Shown here: piece by piece, positions 37,392 to 45,607 of the stretch
Layout of the letters: each line of letters opens with the position of its first letter
Position numbering within the stretch: position 1 is the first letter of the stretch
Position numbers and translations under genes: made by a program
The notes under the pieces: generated by a model
Seen by the model: the letters and a program-made list of their open reading frames with translations, nothing else
Database searches by the model: none
What the model was told of the DNA's origin: nothing
Origin: Desulfococcaceae bacterium
Lineage (GTDB): Bacteria; Desulfobacterota; Desulfobacteria; Desulfobacterales; Desulfosalsimonadaceae
Assembly: GCA_030145385.1 (NCBI GenBank)
Contig: JAQYVU010000023.1
Coordinates: forward strand, 1 to 50,075
Direction of reading: 5' to 3'
Length of the DNA: 50,075 nucleotides

Positions 37392-38729
37392 ATGGCACTA
37401 ACTGGTATTCAGATTTTCAAGCTCCTTCCGAAGACCAACTGCAAGGAATGTGGGGTTCCCACCTGTCTTGCATTTGCAATGAACCTTGCATCCGGTAAGG
37501 CTGAGCTTGACAGTTGCCCTTACGTATCGGATGAGGCGAGAGAACAGCTTGCGGAAGCATCTGCTCCTCCGATTTTGCCGGTTCAGATCGGTAAAGGGGT
37601 TCGTAAATTTACGGTCGGCGCAGAAACCGTATTATACAGACATGAAAAAACATTTTATAATCCCACAGCATTAGCCGTTAAGGTCAGTTCAGATATTTCG
37701 GACAAAGACCTGAAAGCCAAGCTGACAATCTGGAATGCGTTCCAGTATGAACGTGTGGGTTTTAATCTTCGCCCGGAACTGGTTGCGGTTGAAGATGCCG
37801 GTGATGCAAAAGCATTTGCCAAAACCGCCAAAACCATTGCTGAAAAGTCAGAATTTAACCTGATTTTAATCTCGGAAAATGCTGATTCCATGAAAGCCGC
37901 TGTTGAAGCGACTGCTTTCAAAAACCCGCTGATTTATGCGGCAACCGAAGCCACTGTAGACGCATTTGGTGCGCTGGCAAAAGAAAATGATCTGCCTCTG
38001 GCAGTTAAAGCAGATTCTGTTGAAGCATTGATTCCCCTGACCGACAAACTGATTGGGATGGGCCTTAAAAAATTGGTGATTGATTCCGGAGCCCGTGAAG
38101 TTAAACAGGCCTTTGAAGATCAGGTATCCATCCGCCGGGCTGCATTAAAAGACGGCAACCGTTCTTTAGGTTTCCCGACCATCGCATTCCCGTGTGAAAT
38201 GGCTTCTAATCTTGATATGGAAACCATGCTGGCTGCTATGTTTATTGCAAAATATGGTGCAATTACCGTACTTTCAGATTTTACTACGGAATCATTGTTT
38301 CCGCTGCTGCTTGAAAGACTCAATATCTTTACCGATCCGCAGCGCCCGATGACAGTTACCGAAGGTATCTATGAAATCGGAACTCCGGATGAAAATTCAC
38401 CGGTTCTGGTTACCACCAACTTTGCCCTGACCTACTTTATTGTTTCCGGTGAGATCGAAGGAAGCAAGGTTCCGGCCTGGCTGCTGATTAAAGATACTGA
38501 AGGTCTGTCCGTACTGACCGCCTGGGCTGCTGGCAAATTTGCCGGTGATGATGTCGGCATGTTTGTTAAAAAATGCGGTATTGCAGACAAAGTTAAACAT
38601 AAGGAATTGATTATTCCCGGATATGCCGCTTCCATCGTAGGTGAAATTGAAGAAGAGCTGCCGGACTGGACCATCACGGTTGGTCCGAGAGAAGCGCCGC
38701 ATCTGCCGGCATTTTTAAAGGCAAGATAA
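37392..38729 (+). CDS. acsC: CODH/ACS corrinoid iron-sulfur protein large (gamma) subunit
   Basis: The 445-residue protein begins with the [4Fe-4S] domain C17-x2-C20-x4-C25-x16-C42 (KTNCKECGVPTCLAF). It continues with the TIM barrel (FNLILISENADSMKAAVEAT) and the corrinoid-binding C-terminal domain (GLSVLTAWAAGKFAGDDVG, PGYAASIVGEIEEELPDW). It holds the cobamide that receives the methyl group from AcsE and delivers it to AcsB. The N-terminal domain is shared with the DUF3786 proteins at 1201 and 3025. Confidence 0.97.
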   Translation: MALTGIQIFKLLPKTNCKECGVPTCLAFAMNLASGKAELDSCPYVSDEAREQLAEASAPPILPVQIGKGVRKFTVGAETVLYRHEKTFYNPTALAVKVSSDISDKDLKAKLTIWNAFQYERVGFNLRPELVAVEDAGDAKAFAKTAKTIAEKSEFNLILISENADSMKAAVEATAFKNPLIYAATEATVDAFGALAKENDLPLAVKADSVEALIPLTDKLIGMGLKKLVIDSGAREVKQAFEDQVSIRRAALKDGNRSLGFPTIAFPCEMASNLDMETMLAAMFIAKYGAITVLSDFTTESLFPLLLERLNIFTDPQRPMTVTEGIYEIGTPDENSPVLVTTNFALTYFIVSGEIEGSKVPAWLLIKDTEGLSVLTAWAAGKFAGDDVGMFVKKCGIADKVKHKELIIPGYAASIVGEIEEELPDWTITVGPREAPHLPAFLKAR

Positions 38730-38753
38730 ATATTAATACCGGTTTGATCAGTT

Positions 38754-38804
38754 GTTGATTTTGCCAGCAGCATGATATTTGGACATTGTGCTGTTGGCAT
38801 CAAC
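38754..38804 (+). promoter_or_regulatory. Intercistronic hairpin between acsC and acsE
   Basis: GTTGA pairs with TCAAC at the base. GCCAGCAGCA (38763-38772) pairs with TGCTGTTGGC (38789-38798) with one G-U, around a 16-base loop. The two helices are separated by an internal loop. It is followed by the GGAGG of acsE, so it may affect initiation or RNA stability. Confidence 0.55.
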
Positions 38805-38837
38805 CTTTAGTTAAGCCAAAAAATGGAGGTAGAGCAA

Positions 38838-39728
38838 ATGTTATTGCTAGGTGAAAGTTTAAATGTCATGTCCAAAAAGATTGGTGGTGCGTTCAAAGCG
38901 CGTGATCCCAAACCAATCCAGGAAGAAGCCCTTTTTCAAAAAGCACAGGGAATGGACTATATTGACATCAATCTCGGACCGGCCAAAAAGGACGGTATTG
39001 AATTAATGCCTTGGGTTATTCAGACGGTTCAGGAAGTTGTGGATGATATCCCCCTGGTGCTGGACACTTCAAACATCGATGCGATTGAAGCCGGACTCAA
39101 GGTTTACAAGCCGACGGAAAAAGCACCGCTGATCAACTCAATTATGTGCCGAACCGAAAGATATGAAAAGATGATCCCCCTGGCAGCTGAATATAATGCG
39201 GATTTCATTGCATTGATGTGGGGCCCGGACGGATTGCCGAGAGACGAGAATGAAAGAGCCGCACTGTGTGTTGAACTGCTTTATGCAGCCAACGAAGCCG
39301 GCATTGAGAATGATCGGATCTGGGTTGACGGTATTGTAACACCGGTTAACATTCAGCAGCAGCAGTGTGTCAGCCTGCTGGAATTCCAGAAAATGATTCA
39401 GGATATCGCTCCTGGCGCAAAAAGCACCTGCGGTCTGTCCAATATTTCCAATGGCCCCCCGGTTCATCTGCGTCCGATTCTGAACTCAACTTATATGGTC
39501 ATGCTGGAAAGATACGGCATGTTCTCGGTTATTTCAGATCCGTTAGACGAAAAACTGACGGATATTGCCAAAGGCAATCGCCAGGACATCGTTGATGTTG
39601 TTCTTGCAACCATGGACGGCAATGCACCGGATATCAGCAGTCTTTCCAAAGAACTGGCGGATTATGTCAAGACCGTTGACGTTATTCTTGGCAGAACCCT
39701 GTATTCTGATTCATGGCTTGAGCTGTAA
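38838..39728 (+). CDS. acsE: Methyltetrahydrofolate:corrinoid iron-sulfur protein methyltransferase
   Basis: I start at ATG 38838 because GGAGG (38825-38829) lies eight bases before it; ATG 38823 overlaps that site. The protein of 296 residues is a pterin-binding TIM barrel: GESLNVMSKKIG, YIDINLGPAKKDG, LVLDTSNIDAIEAGL, STCGLSNISNGPP. It transfers the methyl group of methyl-H4folate to the cobalt of AcsCD. It closes the cluster and is followed by a strong terminator. metF and other methyl-branch genes are not in the window. Confidence 0.96.
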   Translation: MLLLGESLNVMSKKIGGAFKARDPKPIQEEALFQKAQGMDYIDINLGPAKKDGIELMPWVIQTVQEVVDDIPLVLDTSNIDAIEAGLKVYKPTEKAPLINSIMCRTERYEKMIPLAAEYNADFIALMWGPDGLPRDENERAALCVELLYAANEAGIENDRIWVDGIVTPVNIQQQQCVSLLEFQKMIQDIAPGAKSTCGLSNISNGPPVHLRPILNSTYMVMLERYGMFSVISDPLDEKLTDIAKGNRQDIVDVVLATMDGNAPDISSLSKELADYVKTVDVILGRTLYSDSWLEL

Positions 39729-39774
39729 TTTTTTAGTTTTTTAATTTATAGCTGAGCAGAAAAATGATGACACA

Positions 39775-39809
39775 AGCCCCACTCTGTAGATCGGAGTGGG
39801 GCTTTTTTT
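39775..39809 (+). terminator. Rho-independent terminator of the acs operon
   Basis: AGCCCCACTC (39775-39784) pairs perfectly with GAGTGGGGCT (39794-39803), followed by a run of seven T. Confidence 0.93.
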
Positions 39810-39830
39810 GTTTTACGGGAGACAATTTTA

Positions 39831-40360
39831 TTGGCACGCATAGAGGATTTCTTTAACGCAAAAAAATAGCTGCAGAAGGACTTGCAAAAGAATCAATTGA
39901 GGACATTGCAACGTTTTCCGGCTTTCAAATAGTAAATAATACAAAATTTCAAATTCATTTTTTTAAACCGGACCTATCAGGTCAGTTATCCGGATTTTGA
40001 TTTTTCGAATATGGCCGACCCGCATGCAGAAGCCCCTATTCAGGAACAGGTTTTGAGTCTTCACTATTTGAGCGCTATGAAATCGGTTGTTCCGACAGGC
40101 ACCTGGATCGCCTATCGGGAGATATCCGGGGCATCTTTTTAATTTCTGCATTTGTAATAAGAGCCACTGACCCGTTAAAGAAGGTATTTGGGAAAAATGT
40201 TGCCGCTTTAATTGCAGCTGCGGAACAAATTAATGGAAAACCGATCGACATCGGTGATGCCGGGTTTGAATTTCAGGTTTTGTCGAAGATCTCTTTGCAG
40301 ATGATTATATATTAGGGGGATGATGAATTCGCCCCGGTATTTGTCAGATCAGATATGAAC
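39831..40360 (+). pseudogene. Degenerate DUF3786 gene (third copy, second subtype)
   Basis: From TTG 39831, behind GGGAGA, the plus strand reads ARIEDFFNAKK. After a one-base shift it gives IAAEGLAKESIEDIATFSGF and KFQIHFFKPDLSGQL. Other frames continue YPDFDFSNMADPHAEAPIQE and VLSLHYLSAMKSVVPTGTW with IAYREISGAS. After a stop come PLKKVFGKN, INGKPIDIGDAGFEFQVL and GDDEFAPVFV. These are DUF3786 hallmarks (Y..E..G.S, F...P, GDDEFP). At least three frameshifts or stops break it, and the C-terminal end is missing. No N-terminal cysteine domain is visible. Confidence 0.65.
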
Positions 40361-40375
40361 TATTGCCAATTAAAA

Positions 40376-40409
40376 GAGCCACCAGCAGGAAGCTGGTGAC
40401 TCCTTTTTT
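40376..40409. terminator. Rho-independent terminator
   Basis: GAGCCACCAGC (40376-40386) pairs with GCTGGTGACTC (40392-40402), with one C-A mismatch, followed by CTTTTTT. On the minus strand it directly follows the stop of a broken gene at 40413, so it probably once served that gene too. Confidence 0.75.
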
Positions 40410-40412
40410 CAA

Positions 40413-40710
40413 TCAGGTAAAGTCAAGCAAGTCACGAGAAGTCAGTTTTTTGTTTCGACCCCATATCTCCATGATAACGCCTGATCAATCCTCAAGTATG
40501 GTCACATAGACGGTCCCATCCGCTGAATTTTCCTTAATAGAGGTTAATCATTGGTATTGCTGAGCATCGCTTTGGCCTGATACAGCTCATCCGCTACTTT
40601 CTTAACTCTATAGATTCCACACAATCTGCACCAGCATTGAATTGATGCATGATATCTGTTACCAACGGTTGAACTGCATGTGGCAAATCATTTTTGTACT
40701 CATTTGACAT
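40413..40710 (-). pseudogene. Degenerate minus-strand gene of unrecognised family
   Basis: Reading the minus strand from about 40710: MSNEYKNDLPHAVQPLVTDI, then FNAGADCVESIELRK. After a one-base shift comes VADELYQAKAMLSNTN, then in another frame TSIKENSADGTVYVTILED. A last shift gives SGVIMEIWGRNKKLTSRDLL with a stop just before the terminator. The codons upstream of 40710 (MVCKCFG) may belong too. The chain looks like a real protein with about three frameshifts. I do not recognise the family. Confidence 0.45.
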
Positions 40711-40824
40711 GCCAAAACATTTACAAACCATAGAAAGCCCGATGATTGTGTTGACTATTTTACACCTATAGGGATGTCTTTTCGCCTGCTGCAGCCACTC
40801 GCCGGCATAAGGATAAGATAAGGG

Positions 40825-41079
40825 GTGAACTTCGGGCGGGAAAGAAATTATTTCGTCTGTGGTAATTTATTTGAGCATATGCTATTTATAAATTCATTGA
40901 AATCAATGGCAGAAATTAAAATAAGGACAAAAATTAAAAAAAAGACCTCAACTAAACATAATCAAACAATTTCAGGATCAGATGACAAGTCGCCTCAATC
41001 GCCACTTGAAAAGGCAGGCATTTTGAAACGATTTCTGGACTGGATAACTGCAAGTTCGGAAAAAACATGTTCGACCTGA
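40825..41079 (+). CDS. Small hypothetical protein (uncertain)
   Basis: This is an 84-codon frame from GTG 40825 after a TAAGG. A shorter form from ATG 40907 gives a Lys-rich product ending PLEKAGILKRFLDWITASSE then KTCST. The C-terminal amphipathic LLxxxLDW-like helix plus a terminal cysteine looks protein-like, but there is no family match I can name. A second 44-codon frame (41067-41201) overlaps its end. It could be a remnant like its neighbours. Confidence 0.3.
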   Translation: MNFGRERNYFVCGNLFEHMLFINSLKSMAEIKIRTKIKKKTSTKHNQTISGSDDKSPQSPLEKAGILKRFLDWITASSEKTCST

Positions 41080-41232
41080 AAAATAAAGCACTGACATCCT
41101 GCCTGAAGGGCAGGAACGGTCCGGAGAATTTCGATCTGGTTTTTAAGTCCATTGAGCGTCGGTCCGGCTGTTTTCACCCTGATCGAAGCCTCGGAGTTTA
41201 AAATCTAAAGTCTGTAGAAAGGGGTAGAAGGA

Positions 41233-41883
41233 TTGAAACAAAAATTAAAAATCACCATATTGTACGATAATACCGCCTGGGACCAAAATCTTATTCCTGA
41301 CTGGGGATTTTCCTGTCTGGTGGAATCAGATGATCAAAAAATACTTTTCGATACGGGTGCTAAAACCGATATTCTTGCAGGGAATATGAAAAAGCTCGGC
41401 ATTGATCCATTTGAGATTGATGCTGTTTTTATTTCACATGATCATTGGGATCATACTGGCGGACTTCCTGCTATTCTGGAGAAAAACCAGGTCCGTGTCT
41501 ATGTCCCGGAATCCTTTGCAGGTGACGGAGATATACCCGGTATTATAAGAATCCGTGAACCGCAGGAGATTTCGGAAAATCTGTATTCCACCGGTGATTT
41601 GAAACAGATTGAACAATCCCTTGTCATCCGCTTGGAAAATGATGAAGTAACGGTGGTGGCAGGATGCTCCCATCCTGGGGTCGGGGAAATAGTTCGGGCC
41701 GCATCCGGGTTTGGAAAGGTCACCACGCTGGTCGGCGGCTTGCACGGATTTCAGGATTTCGAACTTATTGATGATCTGAAAAGGATCTGTCCCACCCATT
41801 GCACTCAGTATATCAGTGAAATTGCCGCCCGATATCCTGAAAATTATATCGCCGGCGGTGCGGGAAAGGTAATTGTGCTGTAG
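41233..41883 (+). CDS. Metallo-beta-lactamase-fold hydrolase
   Basis: The 216-residue protein starts at TTG 41233 behind AAAGGGG. It has the metal-binding motif FISHDHWDHTGG and downstream ligands in VAGCSHPGVGEIV and GGLHGFQDF, with an early D in ILFDTGAKTD. The architecture matches the compact MBL group that includes the archaeal pterin-related 'RFA-P synthase-like' proteins. The substrate is unknown. It is the first gene of a same-strand series (DUF89 remnant, DUF1847, sigma54 activator). Confidence 0.85.
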   Translation: MKQKLKITILYDNTAWDQNLIPDWGFSCLVESDDQKILFDTGAKTDILAGNMKKLGIDPFEIDAVFISHDHWDHTGGLPAILEKNQVRVYVPESFAGDGDIPGIIRIREPQEISENLYSTGDLKQIEQSLVIRLENDEVTVVAGCSHPGVGEIVRAASGFGKVTTLVGGLHGFQDFELIDDLKRICPTHCTQYISEIAARYPENYIAGGAGKVIVL

Positions 41884-41885
41884 CG

Positions 41886-41987
41886 ATGAATATATACTTC
41901 GGCTGTATTCCCTGCTTCATTTGCCAGGCACTGGATGCCGTCCGTTTTGCGACCCGGACCTGGATATTACAGGATAATCTCAAGTAA
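41886..41987 (+). pseudogene. N-terminal remnant of a DUF89 (damage-control phosphatase-like) gene
   Basis: The 33-codon frame MNIYFGCIPCFICQALDAVR then FATRTWILQDNLK matches the 'DCiPCf.rQaldAar' N-terminus of DUF89 proteins, which are about 280 residues long. The rest is absent; the next gene starts 15 bases later. A deletion remnant is the likely reading. Confidence 0.55.
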
Positions 41988-42002
41988 AAAAGGGAGAAAA
42001 TA

Positions 42003-42650
42003 GTGAGAACAGATCAGACATTATGCAGTTATTGCGCCAGGAAAAAATGTTTTTACGGAGATGTTTCACAGGCACCGCCATTCTGTCCGTCAAACAGACA
42101 CCCTGATTTACTGGCAGATGCCAAAAAAAAATTGCAGGATGAAACCAATTCTGACATGGCGTGCGATGTCGCACGGACATGGAAAGAGTACGGAAAGCTG
42201 ACACGGGTGGAAGAGACGATTCAGTATGCCCGAAACCGCGGATACAAAAAGCTTGGCATCGCCTTTTGTGTCGGGCTTTCCGAAGAAGCCGAAAAACTTA
42301 CCAACCTGCTGTTCAACGAGAAATTTGATGTTGTTTCCGTTTGCTGCATGTGCGGGGCCATGAGTTCCGATGATGTCAATCTGCCGGATGAAGAGAAAAT
42401 AGTGCCCGGATTCCGTCAGCCCATGTGCAATCCCATCGGCCAGGCGGCGATACTGGAAGCAGAAGGTATTGATCTGCATATTCTTCTGGGACTTTGCGTG
42501 GGTGATGATACGCTCTTTATCAAACATGCCAATGCACCGGTGACGGTTCTTGCGGTAAAAGACAGGGTGCTTGCTCATAATCCGCTGGGCGCGCTGTACA
42601 CTTCAAAACATATTTATACGCGGATCAATACCCGTCGGCCGAAAGAGTAA
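42003..42650 (+). CDS. DUF1847 cysteine-rich metal-binding protein
   Basis: The 215-residue protein from GTG 42003 (AGGGAG eight bases upstream) has CSYCARKKCF and PPFCPS near the N-terminus. KKLGIAFCVGLSEEAEKLTN follows, then CCMCGAMSSDD, QPMCNPIGQA and LGLCVGDDTLFIKH. This is the DUF1847 pattern of many cysteines that could bind iron-sulfur or other metals. The family is common in anaerobes next to redox and metallocofactor genes, and its activity is not established. It is followed by a sigma54 activator. Confidence 0.85.
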   Translation: MRTDQTLCSYCARKKCFYGDVSQAPPFCPSNRHPDLLADAKKKLQDETNSDMACDVARTWKEYGKLTRVEETIQYARNRGYKKLGIAFCVGLSEEAEKLTNLLFNEKFDVVSVCCMCGAMSSDDVNLPDEEKIVPGFRQPMCNPIGQAAILEAEGIDLHILLGLCVGDDTLFIKHANAPVTVLAVKDRVLAHNPLGALYTSKHIYTRINTRRPKE

Positions 42651-42688
42651 CGACTGACTTTCAAAAAAATCCATGGATACTGGTAAAT

Positions 42689-44068
42689 ATGTCAAAGATT
42701 CCAAAAAACAAAAATCTGGACCCGGATGTTACCCGGATTATCCTTGAAAGCATTTCCGATGGCGTTTTTACGGTCGATCACAACTGGGAGATCACATCGT
42801 TCAATCGTGCCGCCGAGGAGATCACCGGGATCTCCCGCAAAGAAGCCATCGGCAGACACTGCTGGGAAGTGTTCCGTTCAAACATGTGTGAACATGATTG
42901 TGCCCTGAAAAGAACGATGGAGGAAAATAAATCCTTTGTCAGCACGTCCAGTTATATTATCAACGGCCAGAAAAAACAGATTCCGATTACCGTCTCCACC
43001 TCCCCGCTAAAGGATAAAAATGATAAAATGATCGGGGGGGTCGAGACGTTCAGGGATCTCAGCATTGTGGAAGAACTGCGCAAAAAACTTTATGCTGGTT
43101 TTCAGGTGGGGGACATGGTGAGCAGCAGCCCGGCCATGCAGAAAATTTTCGGAATTCTCCCACAGGTGGCGGAAAGCGACAGCACGGTATTGCTGGAAGG
43201 AGAGACAGGCACTGGCAAAGAACTGGCGGCAAGGGCTATCCACAGTTTAAGTCAACGGAAAAACAACCCTTTTATTGCCATTAACTGCGGCGCTTTTCCG
43301 GACACACTTCTTGAATCAGAGCTGTTCGGCTACAAGGCCGGCGCATTTACAAATGCAAACAAAGACAAGCCGGGACATTTTGCCATGGCCGAAGGCGGAA
43401 CGATTTTTTTAGATGAAATCGGTGATACCAGCCCTGCTTTTCAGGTAAGGCTGCTGCGGGTGCTGGAGGAAAGAGAATATCAACCATTAGGCAGTGTAAA
43501 AAAAGAAAAAGCGGATATCCGCATCATCACCGCAAGCAATCAAAACCTTTCCGTGCTGGTGGACAAAGGAGCGTTCCGCCGTGATTTGTTTTATCGCATT
43601 AACGTGGTGCGGCTGGGTCTTCCGCCGCTGCAAGAGCGTATGGAGGACATCCCCCTTCTTGTCGAACATTTTATTGCCAAATTAAACAGAATCCGCGGCA
43701 AAAGCATTTGCGGTATTGATCAGGAGGCACTCGCAGCCCTGATGCTTTCTTCTTTTCCCGGAAATATCAGAGAACTGGAAAACATTGTTGAATATGCCTT
43801 TGTGATGTGCCCGTCAGGGGATATCCGGCTGCAGCATCTGCCGGGCCATTTGGCCATGCGGGATTCTTCTGCCGCTGAATGCGACGTTCAAGACAACCCG
43901 ATGAAATCAGCGGAAATTAAAGTTATTACCGATGCCCTGATGCGGAATCGGTATAATCGTAAGGCGGCGGCGACCGACCTGGGGATGCACAAAAGCACAC
44001 TGTTTCGTAAAATTCAAAAACTGGGCATCAATCTCCCGAAAATCGACGGTCGCTCCCCGCGTCCGTAA
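42689..44068 (+). CDS. Sigma54-dependent PAS-domain activator (Orp-regulator-like)
   Basis: The 459-residue protein has an N-terminal PAS domain (SDGVFTVDHNWEITSFNRAA) with a CEHDC pair. The AAA+ domain has Walker A GETGTGKE, a sigma54-contact loop reading GAFTNA instead of GAFTGA, and Walker B GGTIFLDEIGD. A Fis-type helix-turn-helix closes it (NRYNRKAAATDLGMHKSTLF). The cysteines suggest redox or metal sensing. A sigma54 promoter and an inverted repeat lie immediately downstream, so it probably drives the NifX/Mrp genes, as the activator of the Orp genes does in Desulfovibrio. Confidence 0.92.
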   Translation: MSKIPKNKNLDPDVTRIILESISDGVFTVDHNWEITSFNRAAEEITGISRKEAIGRHCWEVFRSNMCEHDCALKRTMEENKSFVSTSSYIINGQKKQIPITVSTSPLKDKNDKMIGGVETFRDLSIVEELRKKLYAGFQVGDMVSSSPAMQKIFGILPQVAESDSTVLLEGETGTGKELAARAIHSLSQRKNNPFIAINCGAFPDTLLESELFGYKAGAFTNANKDKPGHFAMAEGGTIFLDEIGDTSPAFQVRLLRVLEEREYQPLGSVKKEKADIRIITASNQNLSVLVDKGAFRRDLFYRINVVRLGLPPLQERMEDIPLLVEHFIAKLNRIRGKSICGIDQEALAALMLSSFPGNIRELENIVEYAFVMCPSGDIRLQHLPGHLAMRDSSAAECDVQDNPMKSAEIKVITDALMRNRYNRKAAATDLGMHKSTLFRKIQKLGINLPKIDGRSPRP

Positions 44069-44081
44069 ATCCCTTCACAAT

Positions 44082-44120
44082 GTCGCATATTTGCGATTGT
44101 TTGAGTTGCAACTATGCGAC
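44082..44120. promoter_or_regulatory. Candidate enhancer sites of the sigma54 activator
   Basis: GTCGCATA (44082-44089) and TATGCGAC (44113-44120) are a perfect 8-bp inverted repeat spaced by 23 bases. A smaller palindrome, TCGCATATTTGCGA (44083-44096), overlaps the left arm. They lie 100-135 bases upstream of the sigma54 promoter, the usual distance for activator binding. Confidence 0.6.
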
Positions 44121-44215
44121 TTTCTATGCTCCTGTCTGGTTTTGTTTTATCGCTATTAAATTATAACATTCTGAATTAATGAGCGTATAATTGCTTTTAA
44201 TGTTTTTATGATGTT

Positions 44216-44234
44216 GTTGGCATTTGTTATGCAA
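44216..44234 (+). promoter_or_regulatory. Sigma54 (-24/-12) promoter
   Basis: TTGGCATTTGTTATGCAA places GG (44219-44220) and GC (44231-44232) with exactly ten bases between, as in TGGCAC-N5-TTGCA. The -24 TTGGCA is perfect and the -12 is ATGCA. It lies about 30 bases before the NifX-like start. Confidence 0.75.
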
Positions 44235-44262
44235 TGCATTTATACAAGGAGACGATTCAGAA

Positions 44263-44448
44263 ATGATAATTGCACTGACGGTTTGGGAAGATCGGATTTC
44301 GCCGGTGTTTGATTTCGCCGCTATGATTCTTTTGGCTGAAATAGAAAACGGCGATGTGTTGAACAGGCGATTTGTTCCGTTTAATCCCGGCGTTTTTAAT
44401 GCCGGGGGTCGGGAGACAGCGCCGGAGAGGAGGCCGAAATTTCGCTAA
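44263..44448 (+). pseudogene. Truncated NifX/NifB-type (dinitrogenase FeMo-cofactor, Orp-like) protein
   Basis: From ATG 44263 (AAGGAGA upstream) the protein reads MIIALTVWEDRISPVFDFAA then MILLAEIENGDVLNRRFVPF, the first strands of the NifX-like fold. Members scaffold Mo or Fe-S clusters; the Desulfovibrio orange protein is one. After about 45 residues the match stops and the frame runs into GGRETAPERRPKFR and a stop. The family needs about 100-120 residues, so the gene is probably broken by a deletion. It is the first gene after the sigma54 promoter. Confidence 0.65.
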
Positions 44449-44479
44449 TGAGGCGTAACCGCAAATGGAGGTGAATGAT

Positions 44480-44607
44480 ATGCCGGACCATACACGGATG
44501 ATCCAGGCGCCGAACTGGATGGATTGAAAGCCCAGGCGGATTCTCTCCGGGACTCACTGGATGCTGTTCGTAAACGCATCGTACAGTTGGAAAAACCCTA
44601 TGAATAG
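44480..44607 (+). pseudogene. DUF5320 remnant
   Basis: ATG 44480 follows GGAGGTGA. It reads MPDHTRMIQ and then, after a one-base shift, GAELDGLKAQADSLRDSLDA followed by VRKRIVQLEKPYE and a stop. The second part matches the C-terminal coiled coil of DUF5320 proteins, small Gly-rich proteins often next to NifX-like and Mrp genes. The Gly/Phe-rich centre is missing. Confidence 0.55.
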
Positions 44608-44734
44608 AATGTTCAAACAGCCCGAATGTGGACGGTCTCTGATAAAAAGAAATGAATTTAGTCGGACAACCTGCCAGACGCATCTGAAGCAGGGCAATCA
44701 GTCAAAATCAAAGAAAAGAAAAGGTACAAGATGA
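44600..44734 (+). CDS. Small hypothetical ORF coupled to mrp
   Basis: This is a 44-residue frame from ATG 44600, overlapping the DUF5320 remnant's stop and overlapping the Mrp start by four bases (ATGA). It is Lys/Arg-rich with two isolated cysteines (PECGRS, TTCQTH). There is no recognisable family. The coupling suggests it may be translated, but it may be a by-product of decay. Confidence 0.3.
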   Translation: MNRMFKQPECGRSLIKRNEFSRTTCQTHLKQGNQSKSKKRKGTR

Positions 44735-45570
44735 AGAATAGACAGAAAGGAATCGGCATTTCCGAAAAGCTTCCGGAACCGGATCCCGATGAGATAGCAA
44801 GGCAGTCGCTTAGAAAAATTAAAAACAAAGTCATCGTGATGAGTGGCAAAGGCGGCGTAGGAAAAACAAGCGTCTCGGTCAACATCGCCATTGCCCTTGC
44901 AAACCGGGGCTTCAAGGTCGGACTGATGGATGTGGATGTCCACGGACCGGATATTCCGAGGATGCTCGGGCTAAAAGGCATGGTTGCCTCCAGTGACAAT
45001 CGGAAGATCCTGCCCATATGTTTTTCAGAAAATCTCTCGGCAATATCGATTGAATCCCTTATGCCCAATAAGGATGACGCCATCATATGGCGGGGACCGG
45101 TCAAACATTCCGCAATCCGTCAATTTATCGGGGAAGTGGATTGGGGCAATTTAGATTATATGATTATCGACGCTCCGCCGGGAACCGGTGATGAACCGTT
45201 GACGGTTGCTCAATTGATTAAAGACGCGCGAGCCATTATTGTCACAACCCCCCAGGAGGTCGCGCTTGCGGATGTTCGAAAATCAATCAACTTTTGCAAA
45301 ACAGTCAAGATGGAAATATTCGGCCTGGTTGAAAATATGAGTGGATATACATGCCCTCATTGCGGCAAGGCGCTGGACCTTTTTGGGACCGGCGGTGGTG
45401 AGGGCACCGCTATAACAGCAGATATTGGCTTTCTTGGAAAAATTCCCTTTGATCCAAAGATGGTCAAGTGCAGCGATACCGGGGTTTCCTATCAGAATAG
45501 GTATACGGATTCTCCCATAACAAAAGCGTTTGGAAAAATCGCGGATAACATAGTGAAACGTTGCGAATAA
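44731..45570 (+). CDS. mrp: Mrp/NBP35-family iron-sulfur carrier ATPase
   Basis: The 279-residue protein has the deviant Walker A MSGKGGVGKTSVSVN (about 37-51), DVDVHGPDIPRMLG, and YMIIDAPPGTGDEPLTVAQ. Near the C-terminus C208 and C211 (YTCPHCGKA) bridge a [4Fe-4S] cluster at the dimer interface. The family carries and transfers Fe-S clusters, and the version next to NifX-like proteins in Desulfovibrio is part of the Orp complex. It is downstream of the sigma54 promoter. Confidence 0.95.
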   Translation: MKNRQKGIGISEKLPEPDPDEIARQSLRKIKNKVIVMSGKGGVGKTSVSVNIAIALANRGFKVGLMDVDVHGPDIPRMLGLKGMVASSDNRKILPICFSENLSAISIESLMPNKDDAIIWRGPVKHSAIRQFIGEVDWGNLDYMIIDAPPGTGDEPLTVAQLIKDARAIIVTTPQEVALADVRKSINFCKTVKMEIFGLVENMSGYTCPHCGKALDLFGTGGGEGTAITADIGFLGKIPFDPKMVKCSDTGVSYQNRYTDSPITKAFGKIADNIVKRCE

Positions 45571-45607
45571 ACCCATGAAATTGAAACCTATAAAAAAGGA
45601 ACATCAA

